NCBI GenBank assembly: GCA_030141605.1 | Contig: JAQGDQ010000004.1 | Coordinates: 248,001-312,000, forward strand | Source of the DNA: Tubiluchus corallicola | Taxonomy: Eukaryota; Priapulida; Priapulimorpha; Priapulimorphida; Tubiluchidae | Length of the DNA stretch: 64,000 nucleotides | Direction: 5' to 3' | In this document: one piece after another, positions 27,801 through 39,137 of the stretch | How the letters are laid out: the number at the start of each line of letters is the position of its first letter | Numbering within the stretch: the first letter of the stretch is position 1 | The notes under the pieces: model-generated | Told to the model about the DNA's origin: nothing | What the model saw: only the letters and a program-made list of their open reading frames with translations | The model's database searches: none | Made by a program: the position numbers and the translations under genes

Positions 27801-29461
27801 GTGAATAACATCATTCAAAGTTTATTAAAATGCTGTAAATTACTTTCCAGACAATTTCATTGGGATTTGATCACTTTGAACTGGAAGACCCAGAAGATGG
27901 TGAGCATTGCGTCTATGACGCATTCACAATGCATATCTCTGGCCTCGGAATCACAAGTACGTTGAGAAAAATTTACCTTGGTTTTTGCGCTTCTTATATA
28001 TTGCCTTTAACGCTCTGTCTTATTTTCCGAGTACATATCATTGTACTAGCAGCACTACTATTAACATAACAGTAACATATTTATTTACCATAAAATATTG
28101 AGAATCATAACAAAACATTAAGATGCTCAATCAGTGATAGTTAAAAAACACTGTTGGAGGCAAAAACTAAACTACAGGTGCAAAAAATAAAATATAACTT
28201 TAAAGCTGAACTTTACATATTTTACATATTTAAAAGCTGACTATCAGCAAAAATTAAGTCGTTTAATATGGCCTGGGGTAAATGAATTCTGCATTAGTGT
28301 GTAAGTTGTCATATTGGTAAGTTGCGTATTCAAATCTTGACATCATTGTTGCTCTTGTTTTGGTTTTGAATGCGGTTAATGATTTAATAGGTTTGATTTC
28401 GACTGGCAGTGAATTCCAAAGCTGGACGGCGTTTTTTGCTATTGAATTGTTTCCAAAGTGATTGTTTGTTCTGGCGTTTAATTCGGGATTTCTGAGTAGT
28501 GTTATTTTGTTGCTTTTGGATGGATTACTTAAATTATTTATATACTAGCAAAGGCCCCGCAAAAAATTGTGAATAAATGCACATATAATCAACAAAGCGC
28601 GAACATCCTACCTAGTGTTCGTTTATTTACCTAAAACAAAGCCAGCAGCAGCTTTTCTGAATTAAAGTTATAAGTTTATGAGCAGAATATAATGGATGAC
28701 GTCACAACAACATAACATACAACAATATATAACATATCACCGAAATTAATATATACAAATTTGTAAATGAATAATAACGTATGATAAGTTTATGATTCTT
28801 TATGAACTTCTACGATTGGTATTCACTAAAGGTTTCTTACACATTTTTGTACCTTTTACAGGACAATATTGTGGAAACAATTTGCCACCGGATTATACAG
28901 CTGTTGGAGCTACAGAAGTCAATTTAATTTTCAATTCTGACGTGGCACTTAATAAGCCTGGCATTCGGCTTACTTATAATGGTAACAAACGTTTTGGAAG
29001 TCAATGTGCGCAATATAGTCCTGAACAAGTTCAATTTTATGCAGTACAGGCAGAGCATTGCATAAAGAATTAACGCCAACAAGTTTTACAAGCCATCAGT
29101 TGCGTTTACCAAATTCCTTATTTTAAGATCCAAAGCATGTATAATTTTCAGCTAATAAAGCCAGCCTCTGTTATATCAAAACGCATTTTTGTATAGATGG
29201 CAGAACCATTCTTGCAATCAGCGATAACAATAGTTAGTATTTTTCATAACACAGTAAATTCGTTCATTATGTGACTATACTATTACAGCATTATTCACAG
29301 TTATGTTACGTCACTACGACCCACATTTTACAATAGTCATGTATTTTTCAGCGTGCCCTCTGGGCTATTTTGGCTATCCAGACTGTGACGATCCATGTCT
29401 GTGCTATACAGAATCGGAAATCTGCAATACTTTTAACGGAGATTGCATTGCTTTACCATAA
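16493..29461 (+). CDS. secreted mosaic protein: Cys-rich x2, PAN/apple, CCP x2, CUB x2, EGF-like
   Basis: Twelve exons: 16493-16550, 19672-19929, 21005-21244, 21812-22006, 22330-22482, 26004-26140, 26258-26396, 26771-26935, 27286-27422, 27851-27956, 28862-28981, 29352-29461. They total 1818 nt in one frame, 605 residues. Exon 1 is a signal peptide (MAKHVAHFW, then a hydrophobic run). Exon 2 (about 20-105) holds two copies of a module with C-x-x-GG-x-C, a GCPxQP or NCPSQAP turn, and a VxCC end. Exon 3 (106-185) is PAN/apple-like, with SSLCSTSPNCGSFQF and DWKYYE. Exons 4 and 5 are CCP domains; the second lacks the usual Trp. Exons 6-8 and 9-11 are CUB domains, each with four Cys (VCRW, SCFD, MLCG; FCHW, HCVYD, YCGN). 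Exon 12 is EGF-like. No membrane anchor is seen, so it is extracellular. Module borders are phase-1 introns, typical of exon shuffling. Domain content suggests adhesion, complement-like or immune recognition, but function is inference. Confidence 0.88.
16930..17250 (+). repeat. imperfect tandem duplication with tRNA-like 3' part
   Basis: Two diverged copies about 150 bp apart share CCAACATTTCCAAGT and a following GTTTACTCA, and each ends with a GGTGAGTG/GGTGAGTA segment. The end (17190-17225) has GGGCTCGTAGCCC, which folds like an anticodon arm, and CTTGGATCAAATCCAGG, which resembles a T arm with a Pol III B box. It abuts the truncated LINE and is probably a tRNA-derived SINE. Confidence 0.4.
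17315..18854 (+). mobile_element. 5'-truncated non-LTR retrotransposon (LINE)
   Basis: From 17325 the frame encodes the reverse transcriptase from just after the F-D-K-A-F block to the C-terminus: HNILLDNL, RGIPQGTILGPLLF, QYADDTTIY (catalytic YADD), KFLGITVDNKLTW, and a C-terminal stretch ending at a TGA at 18453-18455. One internal TGA (18120-18122) is the only break in 376 codons. A 330-bp 3' UTR with AATAAAG and a (TA)n tail follow. The type resembles CR1/Jockey-like elements. It sits sense-oriented in intron 1 of the CUB/CCP gene. Endonuclease and 5' half are missing, so it cannot move on its own. Few lesions mean a fairly young copy. Confidence 0.9.
18783..18854. repeat. (TA)36 microsatellite
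   Basis: Uninterrupted TA array directly after the LINE 3' end, probably grown from its tail. Confidence 0.95.
21297..21420. repeat. imperfect (GTC/ATC)n tract in intron 3
   Basis: Mixed ATC, GTC, GTT and GTA trinucleotides in the intron after the PAN exon. Confidence 0.65.
23140..24700 (-). pseudogene. degenerate LINE, antisense in intron 5 of the CUB/CCP gene
   Basis: On the minus strand, 23573-23349 gives DANNYRPTTTSSDFDKLYERL, which matches the NYRPISLL-type start of a non-LTR reverse transcriptase. Upstream (24360-23880) are endonuclease-like pieces: WLDSNTQDS, a segment with TADFNVQF, and a run that crosses several stops. The RT catalytic core is not recognisable below 23140, so the copy is also truncated. 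It is old and broken; boundaries are approximate and the 5' end may reach 25.5 kb. Confidence 0.5.
24701..26003. other. intron 5 remainder, nothing recognisable
   Basis: AT-rich intronic DNA between the LINE debris and the first CUB exon. It may hold the 5' part of the same LINE. No exon with good splice sites is seen. Confidence 0.4.
28290..28545 (-). pseudogene. LINE reverse transcriptase C-terminal fragment, antisense in intron 10
   Basis: The minus strand encodes HFGNNSIAKNAVQLWNSLPVEIK and more. This parallels KFGNNSISKQAIHLWNLLPNEIK at the C-terminus of the LINE at 17315-18854, so it is a related element. Only about 70 residues remain, with no catalytic core. Confidence 0.75.
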
Positions 29462-29514
29462 CACCACGATGTTTCTAAACGCCACCAATAGATGACGCAC
29501 AAGTACTATAAGAA

Positions 29515-29520
29515 AATAAA
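29515..29520 (+). terminator. poly(A) signal of the CUB/CCP gene
   Basis: AATAAA 54 bp after the TAA stop, giving a short 3' UTR. Confidence 0.7.
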
Positions 29521-30145
29521 AGTTTGTTAACTATCGCAACTAGTATATAAAATTAAAGAATTTTATACTCAAACATGAACTGTAAAAAACGACACGTACT
29601 ATATAAAATGCTAATTAAAATGCCACTTTCCTTATTTATTGTACGTGTTGTTTTATTTTTTCAGTTAATTTCATTTGAAGAGTCATCACAAAACATCATT
29701 AAATTTTAATCACTCTGATGCTATATGCAAGGCCCACAGTTCTTAAGCGTAGTGGTCTTTTTGTGTGATGCTTGTTCTTTTGCAAATAATATGATGTAAA
29801 TTTCGTATGTGTTATTTCTTTTGATTTTTATTTAGTACTTCTTTTTTCCAAGATAATTACAGTCACGTAATTGAACAGATGGTATTGAGGCCTAACGTTG
29901 CAAGCCAAAAATAACCCAAATTATAGAAAATTGATATCGGTTCTCCAAAAAGTTACTATATATAGAATTATTTGCAAACAGTTTCTTGCATGTGCAACAG
30001 CTATAGCAAAACAGCGATTTGCTTTACAGCGTTTGAATGTTTTTTATTATTTGGGTTAAAAAACAAATAAATATACATCAATTCATAAGTATAGTTTAGT
30101 TCAGCTCGATTGCGCAACAGGTACATGTGACCTTGAGCCCTTTTC

Positions 30146-30155
30146 TATAAAAAGG
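30146..30155 (+). promoter_or_regulatory. TATA-box-like site
   Basis: TATAAAAAGG, a strong TATA match, lies ahead of an A/G-rich stretch and a GT donor-like site near 30208. No coding exon follows that I recognise, so it may be a chance match or the start of a non-coding first exon. Confidence 0.2.
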
Positions 30156-32498
30156 AAGGCAGAAACAGGAAACAAGCAAAGCAATCCAGACTCACAATTT
30201 GTCTTCGGTTAGTATTCACACAATAACATCTTGATATCAGAAAACTGATTCATAATGATACATTAACTAATAACCATTATTAAAATACCGTTTGAAAATC
30301 TGCTGACTCAAGTTTAGGAAATGATTTACAATAACACGTTTACATGTATGTATACGCTCCCTAGCGTACCCGGTACTTCTGCGGTTTGAAGAAAATATTA
30401 CAATACAGGTTCAAATACAAATAGACCGAAACGGCCTTGAATAGAAATGTATGCAGAAGTTTGTTCGTTGATGTTACAGCTCTACTAGACTATGAAAGCT
30501 ATTTCATCTGCTATAATTTCCCAATAGGAGCCTAACTGGGATGGGTTTGGTGCTAGAAGGTTAGGGGCGGAAGCAAATTGGGTGTTAGTATAAATTCTTG
30601 TACTCTTTAAGAACTTGTACTAACACATTTACTGTGTACTGTGGCTGCAGTGGTCTGAAAATTATTGTACCTATTTTGACCAAATGCAAAAACTTTAAGT
30701 TTATTACAAGTCGAACTAATTAAACATGTTATATTATTTCCACAAAATCAGAAAATATTTGATCCTGACTAATGTACATGTATGTATATGACATAAAGCT
30801 GTGTATTTCATACTGTTATTGGCGCTAACGTTTATAACTACAAAAATTTCTAACTGCACTACTAACTATGCACCAACGCCACGCAGTGCAAAGAGTAAGC
30901 AAGATAACTTCCGAAGTGTTTATATAGGCCTACCATAAGCGTTGTTTCAGTTCCTATTTTTCCCAGCTACTTTATTGGATTGTTTTACACTTTTTGATTC
31001 AAATCCACCAAAATAAACTATTTTTAAAATCACTGCAGAAGAGTAATAAAACTTTCTAATACTTTTATTTTTTAGATTTGACCCAGTTGTGGTCATAACT
31101 TATCATAATTTTCCAGGATAACAAGAAGCTGCATTTCACGTGGGTGGTAAATGATTTGCTGTCCCCTATTATAAAACATTCCACTCATCCATGAACTTGA
31201 GTTACTCATCTTACCATCTGCACTCGCGACTGACAAACAAGCGAAATTTTAGGCTTTCCGCAACATTACCTGTGTAACGATGTAGAAATATGTGACTCCT
31301 GCATGCATCTATGTTGTCTCACTTCCGCCAGTCTATTACAATATGCGACAGCTTTATAAAAATAGCTCCATCTAGTTTCTCTGAAGATTTTTGAAGCACT
31401 ACTAAGTACTAACTTAAGATTATATTATTTATTCAGTGCGTCCTGTGAGATCTTGATGTTCGAGAAATGTAAAGCTTCTAATTTTTAGTAATTTGTGCGG
31501 AAGCAAATAAAGCGTCATCAATCAAATGATCAAATTAATGAAAGAAGAAAAAGGAAGGAAGAAAAAGAGGAAACGTAAAAAAGTAATGTCTAAAAACTGA
31601 ATGAAGAATGGCATGCAAACAGACAGGAAAATAACGAAGGCGAGAAAAACCAATGAGAAAAGGCAGCTGAAATAAATTTAAAAAATGAAAAGAATATTGA
31701 AGAGAAAAAGAAAAAGTTAGGGAATGTTCAAAAATCGTAAATCGCAAGCATTGCAATCCTGCGCACATAAACAGCACCTAAAATGGTGCATTTGCTTTAA
31801 AACAGAAAATTTCACAAGATTGAACTGTTTACGCATCGAAATTCAGCTTTCAGAAATTTTTCAACCTTTCTATCGAATGGTGGCGTTGCATCTAAGCCTG
31901 CTTGTTTTAGATCCCGAATTATAAAAAGTAGTTAGATGTCGATTAACAATTTATAATCAATCATAAATTTATTTAAAAATGTGCAAGTAATTTTGTAATA
32001 TAGAACTTTCTCTTTAATATCTCTTGAAAAGAGGTGATGTTTTGATTCAATTGTCTTCAAGTTATAACATTCTTTAAATTAATTTCATATTAACTTTTCC
32101 ATCTCGTGTAAATTACCGATTAGGATGCTAAAATTTCTGTGCTAATTATCTGTATACCTAAACAAAGCAATTGATAGGTCAAGAACACCGTAGTATATCA
32201 TTTAACCCTTTTTATGGTCAATTAAACTCCACATTAAACCTGCACAATGCACATGCACCGATCATTCTTTAAAACCATTTAAAACATTTTAAAACTGATG
32301 AATGTATTAACGGTCCCAACCAATTAACGATAACTTTTCTGTTTGCAAAAAAGCAATGGAATTTAATACATGTATTAATTTTTAATACTACATTCATTAT
32401 TTACTGCGGGTATATTGTGTACCGAGTTAATATTGCGTGACTGACGTATTGCAGCTTAACGATAACTGGCTAGCAAATTAGCCAACTAACCGGTTAGT

Positions 32499-32590
32499 TT
32501 TCTTGCTTGTTTGCTTGCTTGCTTGCTTGTTTGCTTATTTACTTACTTACTTACTTACGGACTTACGAACTTACGAACTTACTTACTTAT
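32499..32590. repeat. tetranucleotide repeat (TTGC)n/(TTAC)n
   Basis: A run of TTGCTTGC units passes into ACTTACTT units with a few substitutions. A short TTAC array also lies at 39706-39733. Confidence 0.9.
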
Positions 32591-32990
32591 CACAAAACTG
32601 CACGATTTAGTCGAAAAAGTTAATACACTACTGCACAATAGTTCTTCCGCCACTCGTCAAAACAAAATAATGTTTTTATATTTCATTGCACGTAACCTCC
32701 AGTAATATATTCATACACGTTATAAAGTAATTGATTCCTCTTCACTCCTCTATAGCCAACGGCTATCCGTCCCCATTTCTACCTATGGTTCCGGAGATGC
32801 TAGTCATTATAAACTGAACAATTTAGGGAACAACAAGGAAAACGTTTTATGAACTTAAACGGCAAATCTGTGTCAAGTTGTCAACCCATTTTACGGAACG
32901 AACGCTTAATAAAAAGGTGAGTAATAAAATGTTACTTTTTATTTCGAATTAAAGTGATGCTGCAAAAGTCACATTTTTTATCACGATGCT

Positions 32991-33210
32991 TTAGTGCAAA
33001 GCCAGAAATCGTAGCCTTTTTTAAAATTAATTTTTATCAGTTCACTAATATTTTTTTGTTTTACGAGAGATATGGCGCCTTCCGTTAACAAGAAAAACAA
33101 AGCATCGAAGTTGATGTTCTTTGAATTTATCATTAAAACGCAGTCCACCTCCCTCCCCATGATCTCCGGCCCTTTGTGCACAAGATCCATGAATCTTGAA
33201 AAATCTCGCA
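32991..33210 (-). CDS. possible exon, unidentified, coding-like
   Basis: A 70-odd residue frame reading DFSRFMDLVHKGPEIMG and on to a stop (FWLCTKAS). Its balanced composition looks more like protein than most frames here. I recognise no family. A weak AG acceptor precedes it in phase 1, which would match the phase of the donor at about 33474. It could be a terminal exon, a piece of a transposon or a chance frame. Confidence 0.22.
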
Positions 33211-33474
33211 ATGAATTGATCAGCGCATATTAATCACCTGTTTGAAATTTTTACCCTGTTTAAGTTACAAAGTACTTAAGAACTTAATCGAAATACTAGA
33301 TTAGAATGGATTAAAAGTGAAATATAGAGAAAACTTTCTTTAATAACTACAGAATGAACAGAGACAGCTTTGTCTTAAACTATTATCAAGGAGAGGCACG
33401 GTAGCATACTAATAATGTACCAAGAAATTGGACATATGAAGTGTGTATTGCCATATAGGTAGCGATTCTTACCT

Positions 33475-33598
33475 GGCATCGGAATTTTACACTTTTTGTC
33501 TGAATATGTGACAATACCCGTAATTCTTGAACAGTCCGCAATAACAATATAATTCACTGACTTATCTTTAGTTTCGACTTCAAAATTTTGATTAATTT
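33475..33598 (-). CDS. possible exon, unidentified, with consensus donor
   Basis: Minus-strand frame of about 40 codons, including VNYIVIADCSRITGIVTY, ending at CCAG|GTAAGA, a near-perfect splice donor. The acceptor side is weak. No family recognised. Together with 32991-33210 it could form part of a minus-strand gene. Confidence 0.25.
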
Positions 33599-34078
33599 TG
33601 CATGGTTAGCAATAAATTTTGTGCTTTCAGTAGTTCAAGCACAATTTTAAACTGAGTCTAAGCAGGGTAAGTACTCTACATACACGTATTATTATTTTTT
33701 CTCCGAACCAACATATTTCTTGCACAGGATGTCTCCCATAAAATCATTAGCCAAGTTTCTAGAATCAGGGTCTTGTTTCACCTGTAATTTTTGTCTCTAT
33801 GGCAAAACCTCTTATTTAGAACAACCCTTATATATATATATATATATCTAACACTGGCAAAGTGAAAAGCACACCTGACATTTAGGCCTACCCCTAGGGA
33901 CAACCCAGTTATAAAGGTGGAATTCAGTACAACAAAGCAATCATGTCAGTGGAAAGTGTTTATACAGTTTCTAGATCTTAACACTCGGCACAGAAAATGT
34001 TAAGATGATTACTGCGTTAAAGACGCGGTTGTCTAGAACGGGAGCTGTTGCCGAAAGCAGATTTCAAGGTCGCGTAAA

Positions 34079-34240
34079 CTTCCTTTCTTTCCTTTCTTCT
34101 AGCTTTTTTCTAAGTTTTCGCGCCGCAGTTCTATTTTCAGTTTCCGATGAACAAAGAAACTTTCCCGATTCCTCTCGGCCAACAAGCAGATGTTCCTTAA
34201 GATGATAAAGGTAACTATCTAAATCACACTTTCTTAACAT
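34079..34240 (-). CDS. possible small ORF, unidentified
   Basis: ATG at about 34237 on the minus strand opens 57 codons, reading MLRKCDLDSYLYHLKEHLL and ending with a basic tail rich in Arg/Lys/Glu. The segment is locally GC-richer than its surroundings. Not recognised, and no clear splice sites. Confidence 0.18.
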
Positions 34241-35361
34241 CGTAAATATAACTTGCAAACCCCGTAGCAAAAAACGGCTATTAAAATTACTGGACGGTTA
34301 CAATACGTGCGTGGGGTAGGAATGTAGGCGCTATTCAACTTTTTGCACAATATAGAACAAACCGGGAGCGACAATGTCATCATTCTATTCTTAAAAATAA
34401 CCGTTCGGAAATACCAACGATAAAAAATAAAGAGTTGAAACATCAATGGGTTTTACGTCACCACTTAGCGGCCCTTGGTTCGTTTGTTCTTAATCATTTT
34501 TGTGGCCTTTTTGAGAATTCCTTTTAATGACGTGAAAGAGCCAACTTCTAGTAATCAACATTATTTTTAGAAGCGCAGACGATCGTTTCCTTTACTATAT
34601 TAGGCCAATAATTAGGCTTTTGACAATACATTCCAAAATATCAAAAGAATACTTAATTTTCCACTTCATAACCACTTATTTATCCACTTTATATACCATT
34701 TTCCACTTCTCGTTAACAAAAATTATTTTTATTAAAACATTAACAAAATTTATTCTTAGTCTCAGAAGCCAACTTAGGGCATACTTATCTATATATTCTT
34801 TTTTTGCCATTTATTTTATGCAATTAATTTTTTAGATTGATTTTCCACATATTCTGTAAGAATAAATATTTCAGTTATCTGTTAAACTCTCAGTTAATAG
34901 TCCTCGGTAGATTAACCATTAACCATAACAGTGTCTAACTTTGGCTAATTTTTTCTCCAGAGCTGCTTCTATATGAAATTATTCTTCTATTTATGACTAT
35001 TTTATTGACATTTGAAAAGAAATCTCATGTGGCTTTTCAAGCTTGGCAGATTACTGATAGAGTTAAAACACAGCTTGTTCTCACTATATCTGTTAATGAT
35101 TACATCGTATATTCCGCGCCAGTTATTTCTTTGTTGTTTCTTCTACTCTTGTTGTTGAATACATTGGATTGAATTCGACATGGCTCCGGAGTCAATAGGT
35201 CGAATTCCAGGATAGCCTTGCAACTCTTTAATCCCGCAGTAAGACGATCCATATTGTATAGTAGTTCCTTAATGTAATTAATTATTTAACTAATAAAATT
35301 CTCTTAACTACAAATGTTATTTAATTAATAATTAATTGTTAATGAAATAATTGCATATATC

Positions 35362-35702
35362 TCTCGTAGCATGTCACCTAGCACACACAAAATAGAACAC
35401 TAGAATAACACAGTAACACGTTTTATTATCAGCACTTATAACAAAAAGAGGGAAACAGAATACACAAAAAACTAAGTAAGTAACAGCACTCAGATACTAG
35501 GACAGGGAGCACCTGTGCCAGAAATTAAGGCTGTAGTGACCTCTACACGCTTTTATACTGGTATTCCAGGTCAGCTGGCTTCTCACACCATGTGTGGGCT
35601 CATACGATATGTCTACAAAGAAGTGGTGACTTGCTGCTAACGTGGAAGCAGAGCGCGCAGAGGAATCCTATGCCTGACCCGGCAGTAGGTGTCACCATAA
35701 CA
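35362..35702 (-). mobile_element. solo LTR of an endogenous LTR retrotransposon
   Basis: On the minus strand it starts TGTTATGGTGACACC, has a TATA box (GTATAAAAGCG) and, 125 bp further, an AATAAAA poly(A) signal, the U3-R-U5 order of an LTR. Flanks carry a perfect 5-bp duplication, ATATC at 35357-35361 and 35703-35707. No internal coding region is present on either side, so it arose by LTR-LTR recombination. The 3' end is ...GAGA rather than the usual CA, if the duplication is taken as the border. Confidence 0.72.
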
Positions 35703-36639
35703 ATATCTTACCCAAGTATATTATGAATTTATGTTCGTGAATCTTTCTATAGCTTTCCGATTATATAAAACGTCTGCAGCCATAGCGTAATTAACAATCA
35801 TAATAATAACAGACTTGTATAATATACCTTTGTAATATTTAATACATTTAATTCTTTAAGCATTTTAAAACGTTGCCGTTACAGCAATTATTCATCGGCA
35901 CAAACTAAACCGGAAACGGACATTTTCCGTTTCAGCAGCTGACATGACAGTTTTTTCACGAACAAACAAACGAATAATGAGCAGCTTTTTGAATTTCCTA
36001 TTGTTGTTTTTAAACCTGTACTTCATATTTTTAAATGTATCAGAAAATAATTTTTAACTATTCTCGTCAAACAAATTCATCAGAAAACAAATAATTCATT
36101 AATTTGTTTAACTACTTCTAGTGCAAAACTAGTCTAGCAAGTTATAAGCAGTTATGCACCGGTAACATATTCTAATGGAAGAACCATGAATAATTCAAGG
36201 CCGCTTGTAAAAAAAACGTTTTCCTGCAGAACTGGAACTGGACGCTGGTAAGCGACGGACGATTTTCCGGAAGTCTAAAGTGACCTTGAGGAGCAATGTC
36301 ACATTGTTTAAAAAATCTACCACAGCAAAACAAAATATTAATGAATTTTAATTTCAGAAGTGATAGAATGGCAAAATAGTCAAAGTAGCTAAATCGTAAA
36401 CTCTGAGACAGCTTATTGCTTTTACGGCAAACAGTTATATTGAATGTTCAAGCCTTTATAGATAATGAAAAAAGAAGGCCTAAATTGAATATGAAGTCTC
36501 TCCAAAATATAATATTCCTATATATGATGGTCATAATCCACTTTAGAATTGAAATTCTCCCCATTTGTTACCAAATTATTTAACCGTTCTGACCTGATGC
36601 GTTGTTTGCGAGCTGCCTACATACCCTAAAAGAAGGCAA

Positions 36640-36873
36640 TAAATAAAATCGGTAAGAACTTAATCTGTTCCCGCCAATAGCCTGTTTTTGGTCGCCACAC
36701 TTGAACTGTTGCCACTGACCTACTTCCAAACTGACTACCTGTGTGTGCTTTGCAGATTCTGAAACGCTTTTTTCGCAAGCCCCCGGCGAACGGGAACTTT
36801 CACTTTCAATCCGACGTGTTCGGGCGACTTAAGTAGTTTCCGTGGGGGTGCAAGGAGTTTGCGAGCTACTAAG
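36640..36873 (+). promoter_or_regulatory. putative promoter and 5' UTR exon of the knirps-like gene
   Basis: A GC-rich island in AT-rich DNA, with a CCAAT on the reverse strand (ATTGG-like) near 36680, an IRF/PRDM1-type element at 36795-36807, and a strong donor CTACTAAG|GTATGA at 36873/36874. The next plus-strand acceptor in a coding context is at 42936-42937, just before the receptor start codon. Linking the two as a 6-kb 5' UTR intron is inference. Confidence 0.4.
36795..36807 (-). promoter_or_regulatory. ISRE/PRDM1-like element
   Basis: The reverse strand reads GAAAGTGAAAGTT, a match to the tandem GAAA pattern bound by IRF and PRDM1/Blimp-1 factors. It lies within the putative promoter island. 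Binding is not shown. Confidence 0.35.
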
Positions 36874-39048
36874 GTATGAAACATTGACCAATTCTAGTAA
36901 TTTGTCGTTGTTTAAACAATTATTGTAATTGCTGGCGAGACAGACTAAACTAAAAAGTTAGCGTACATTTTTCAACAGCCTCTGTTGCACTTTCCGATGA
37001 ATCATACCTCAACACCTGTTCTGTACCGTTGGTGAGACCCATCGGCCAGCAATTTCACTTTCTGTAAACTTGTCATGCCTAGCAAAGCGTGACAAATTAT
37101 AACATTTTCACCACTCGTGATACAGATACTAAACAAGTCGAATTATTAAACCAGCACCAAAAATATACGACAGTTATTACATTCGGATAACATTGGGAAA
37201 ACGCAAATATTTTTGGTGTTCGATTAATACTAAAGATATCAAAAATTTGTTTTTCTTTAAAAGTTTAAAAGAAAAAAGTCTTCGCAGTTGTCGTGATGAA
37301 GACAGATTCCGGGTGATGATATTAGTGTATTCGAATAACGTATGCATAATTGTAATATCTAAAATTACTCGTCCGTTTTGCCTACAAGTAACATCAGTAT
37401 AATAAGGTATGTGCCGTGAAAACTTGTTTATATGCTATAATCATTAATGTAAGATGGTTATTGTTGTCATTATAATTAGTTAATTGATTAATATAACTGC
37501 AATTGAATAAAAGCTGATTGTCACTATGACTGATTAAATAAACTTATAGTGTACTTAAGCCCAACTGTATGTGAGTTACGGAAGTAATAAAGGAGCGTGT
37601 CTTCATTAGCATTTTGACTAAATGAGTTAACGTGTCTCGCCACTATTATCTGAAGGTTAATTGTTTGTAGAGGTTGAAGATTGCTTTGCGGTAGCAGTTA
37701 AAGGTGAAATGTAGATAATAGTTGCCTTTACGGTTTCTAAACTGCAAACACGAAAACTTTTACTAAAAAAGATTCACTTTATGAAAAAAATGAACAAATA
37801 ATTACAAATTCGCTTTTTATTGCTGGAGACAAAATTAGGTGTTTTTACAAATTGGGCATAAAAATACCTTTTCTACTTACTCATATAGGCGCTTAATTGT
37901 TTTAATAGAAATTATAAAAATTGTAAAAGAAATGATATCACTCTTATTTTTTTTTAAAAAAGTTTTGTTGATCGCGATTAAACTATTAGTCACAAACCTC
38001 TTAAATTTCGAAAGAAGTCTTTTCTCCTGATTTTCTTTTTGAAAGGCATCCAACCAGTTAAAACCAACAATCAAATCATCCTAATAAATAAACAGACTTT
38101 CTAAAAATCAGTTAGCATATGCCAAAGTCTTTCTAATACGTTTCATGGAGCACATAAGTTGCGTTGGTCTGAGGTTATCGCGGATTTTCGGTATTCATGC
38201 AAATACGAAAATGAAACTTTTGCGTGATTATTTCACTTAGGAACTGACAGGTATTTAATTTTGTCTTCAAAAAATTTTCAATTTTTCTTTTGAAGAGTTT
38301 TCAACTCAAGACTCAATATTTTTAATGCGTCTACATGGACCTGAACCGAGTATGCAGTACTAAGTGCCAAGCTTCTCTAGTTACTATTATGCATAACAAT
38401 TCCATCCAGTCTTCAGTGCAACTATATTCAACTATGCAATCTTAATCAAAAAGTAGTCTCTTTTTATTCTTATTTTACTTACTTAATTAATGATAATCAC
38501 ATTCATTGGGCTAGTTTGTAATTTTACTCAGTGCTGCCCCACAGGCTGAACATGAATATGAAATTGCATAAAACCTTGAAATTTGAACATGCGACATGAT
38601 ATGATTCGTAGCCGCAGGGACTTTTACATAATTCCCATAACTGCAAACAGGTTAACGAGGATTTAAAAAGAAATGAAATTAACTAGGATTGCGAATTTAG
38701 TGTATAACTCGGTGAATAAGTTATTAGCGGTGATTAGCTATAAAAATTAACATTTGCAAAGAAGTAACAGGAACGCTTGACAGAGGGAACGCACGCAAGT
38801 TTCCGGCTTAATTCTTTGGTTAAATTACGTCTAAAAAGTTTGTGTACGTCTGTGAGACTTAACCTGACTCAAGAAAATTTTATCTTTTCTCAATTAATGG
38901 TGGTGCGTCGCACGCTGTCGCGTTTATTATAAGAAAAAATCAATTAGAAATGAAGAAATACTGAACCAACAGAAAGGTCATAACCAAGTTAAGTTGAAAA
39001 CAAATTGAAAATAAGTTCAAATCATTGAGACAACAGATGTAAAAAAAA

Positions 39049-39137
39049 TGTTCTAGCGGCCACCCATGCACCTTTAAGCAACCATAACATTGCTTAACTT
39101 CGACCGCTAAGCACGTACCGCAACCGCTCAGCTATTA
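39049..39137 (-). repeat. 5S-rRNA-like SINE copy
   Basis: Minus strand: AATAGCTGAGCGGTTGCGG head, GTGCTTAGCGGTCGAAGTTAAGCA core, then GGGTGGCCGCTAGAACA and an A/T-rich tail. Core matches the copies at 4797 and 62821. Confidence 0.6.

Larger units (their letters stand above)
29521..35356. other. intergenic region, mostly non-coding
   Basis: About 5.8 kb with no gene I can assemble. Contents noted separately: a TATA-like site at 30146, a simple repeat at 32499, and three coding-like minus-strand frames at 32991-34240. A (TA)n run of about 20 bp lies at 33829-33848. Confidence 0.5.
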
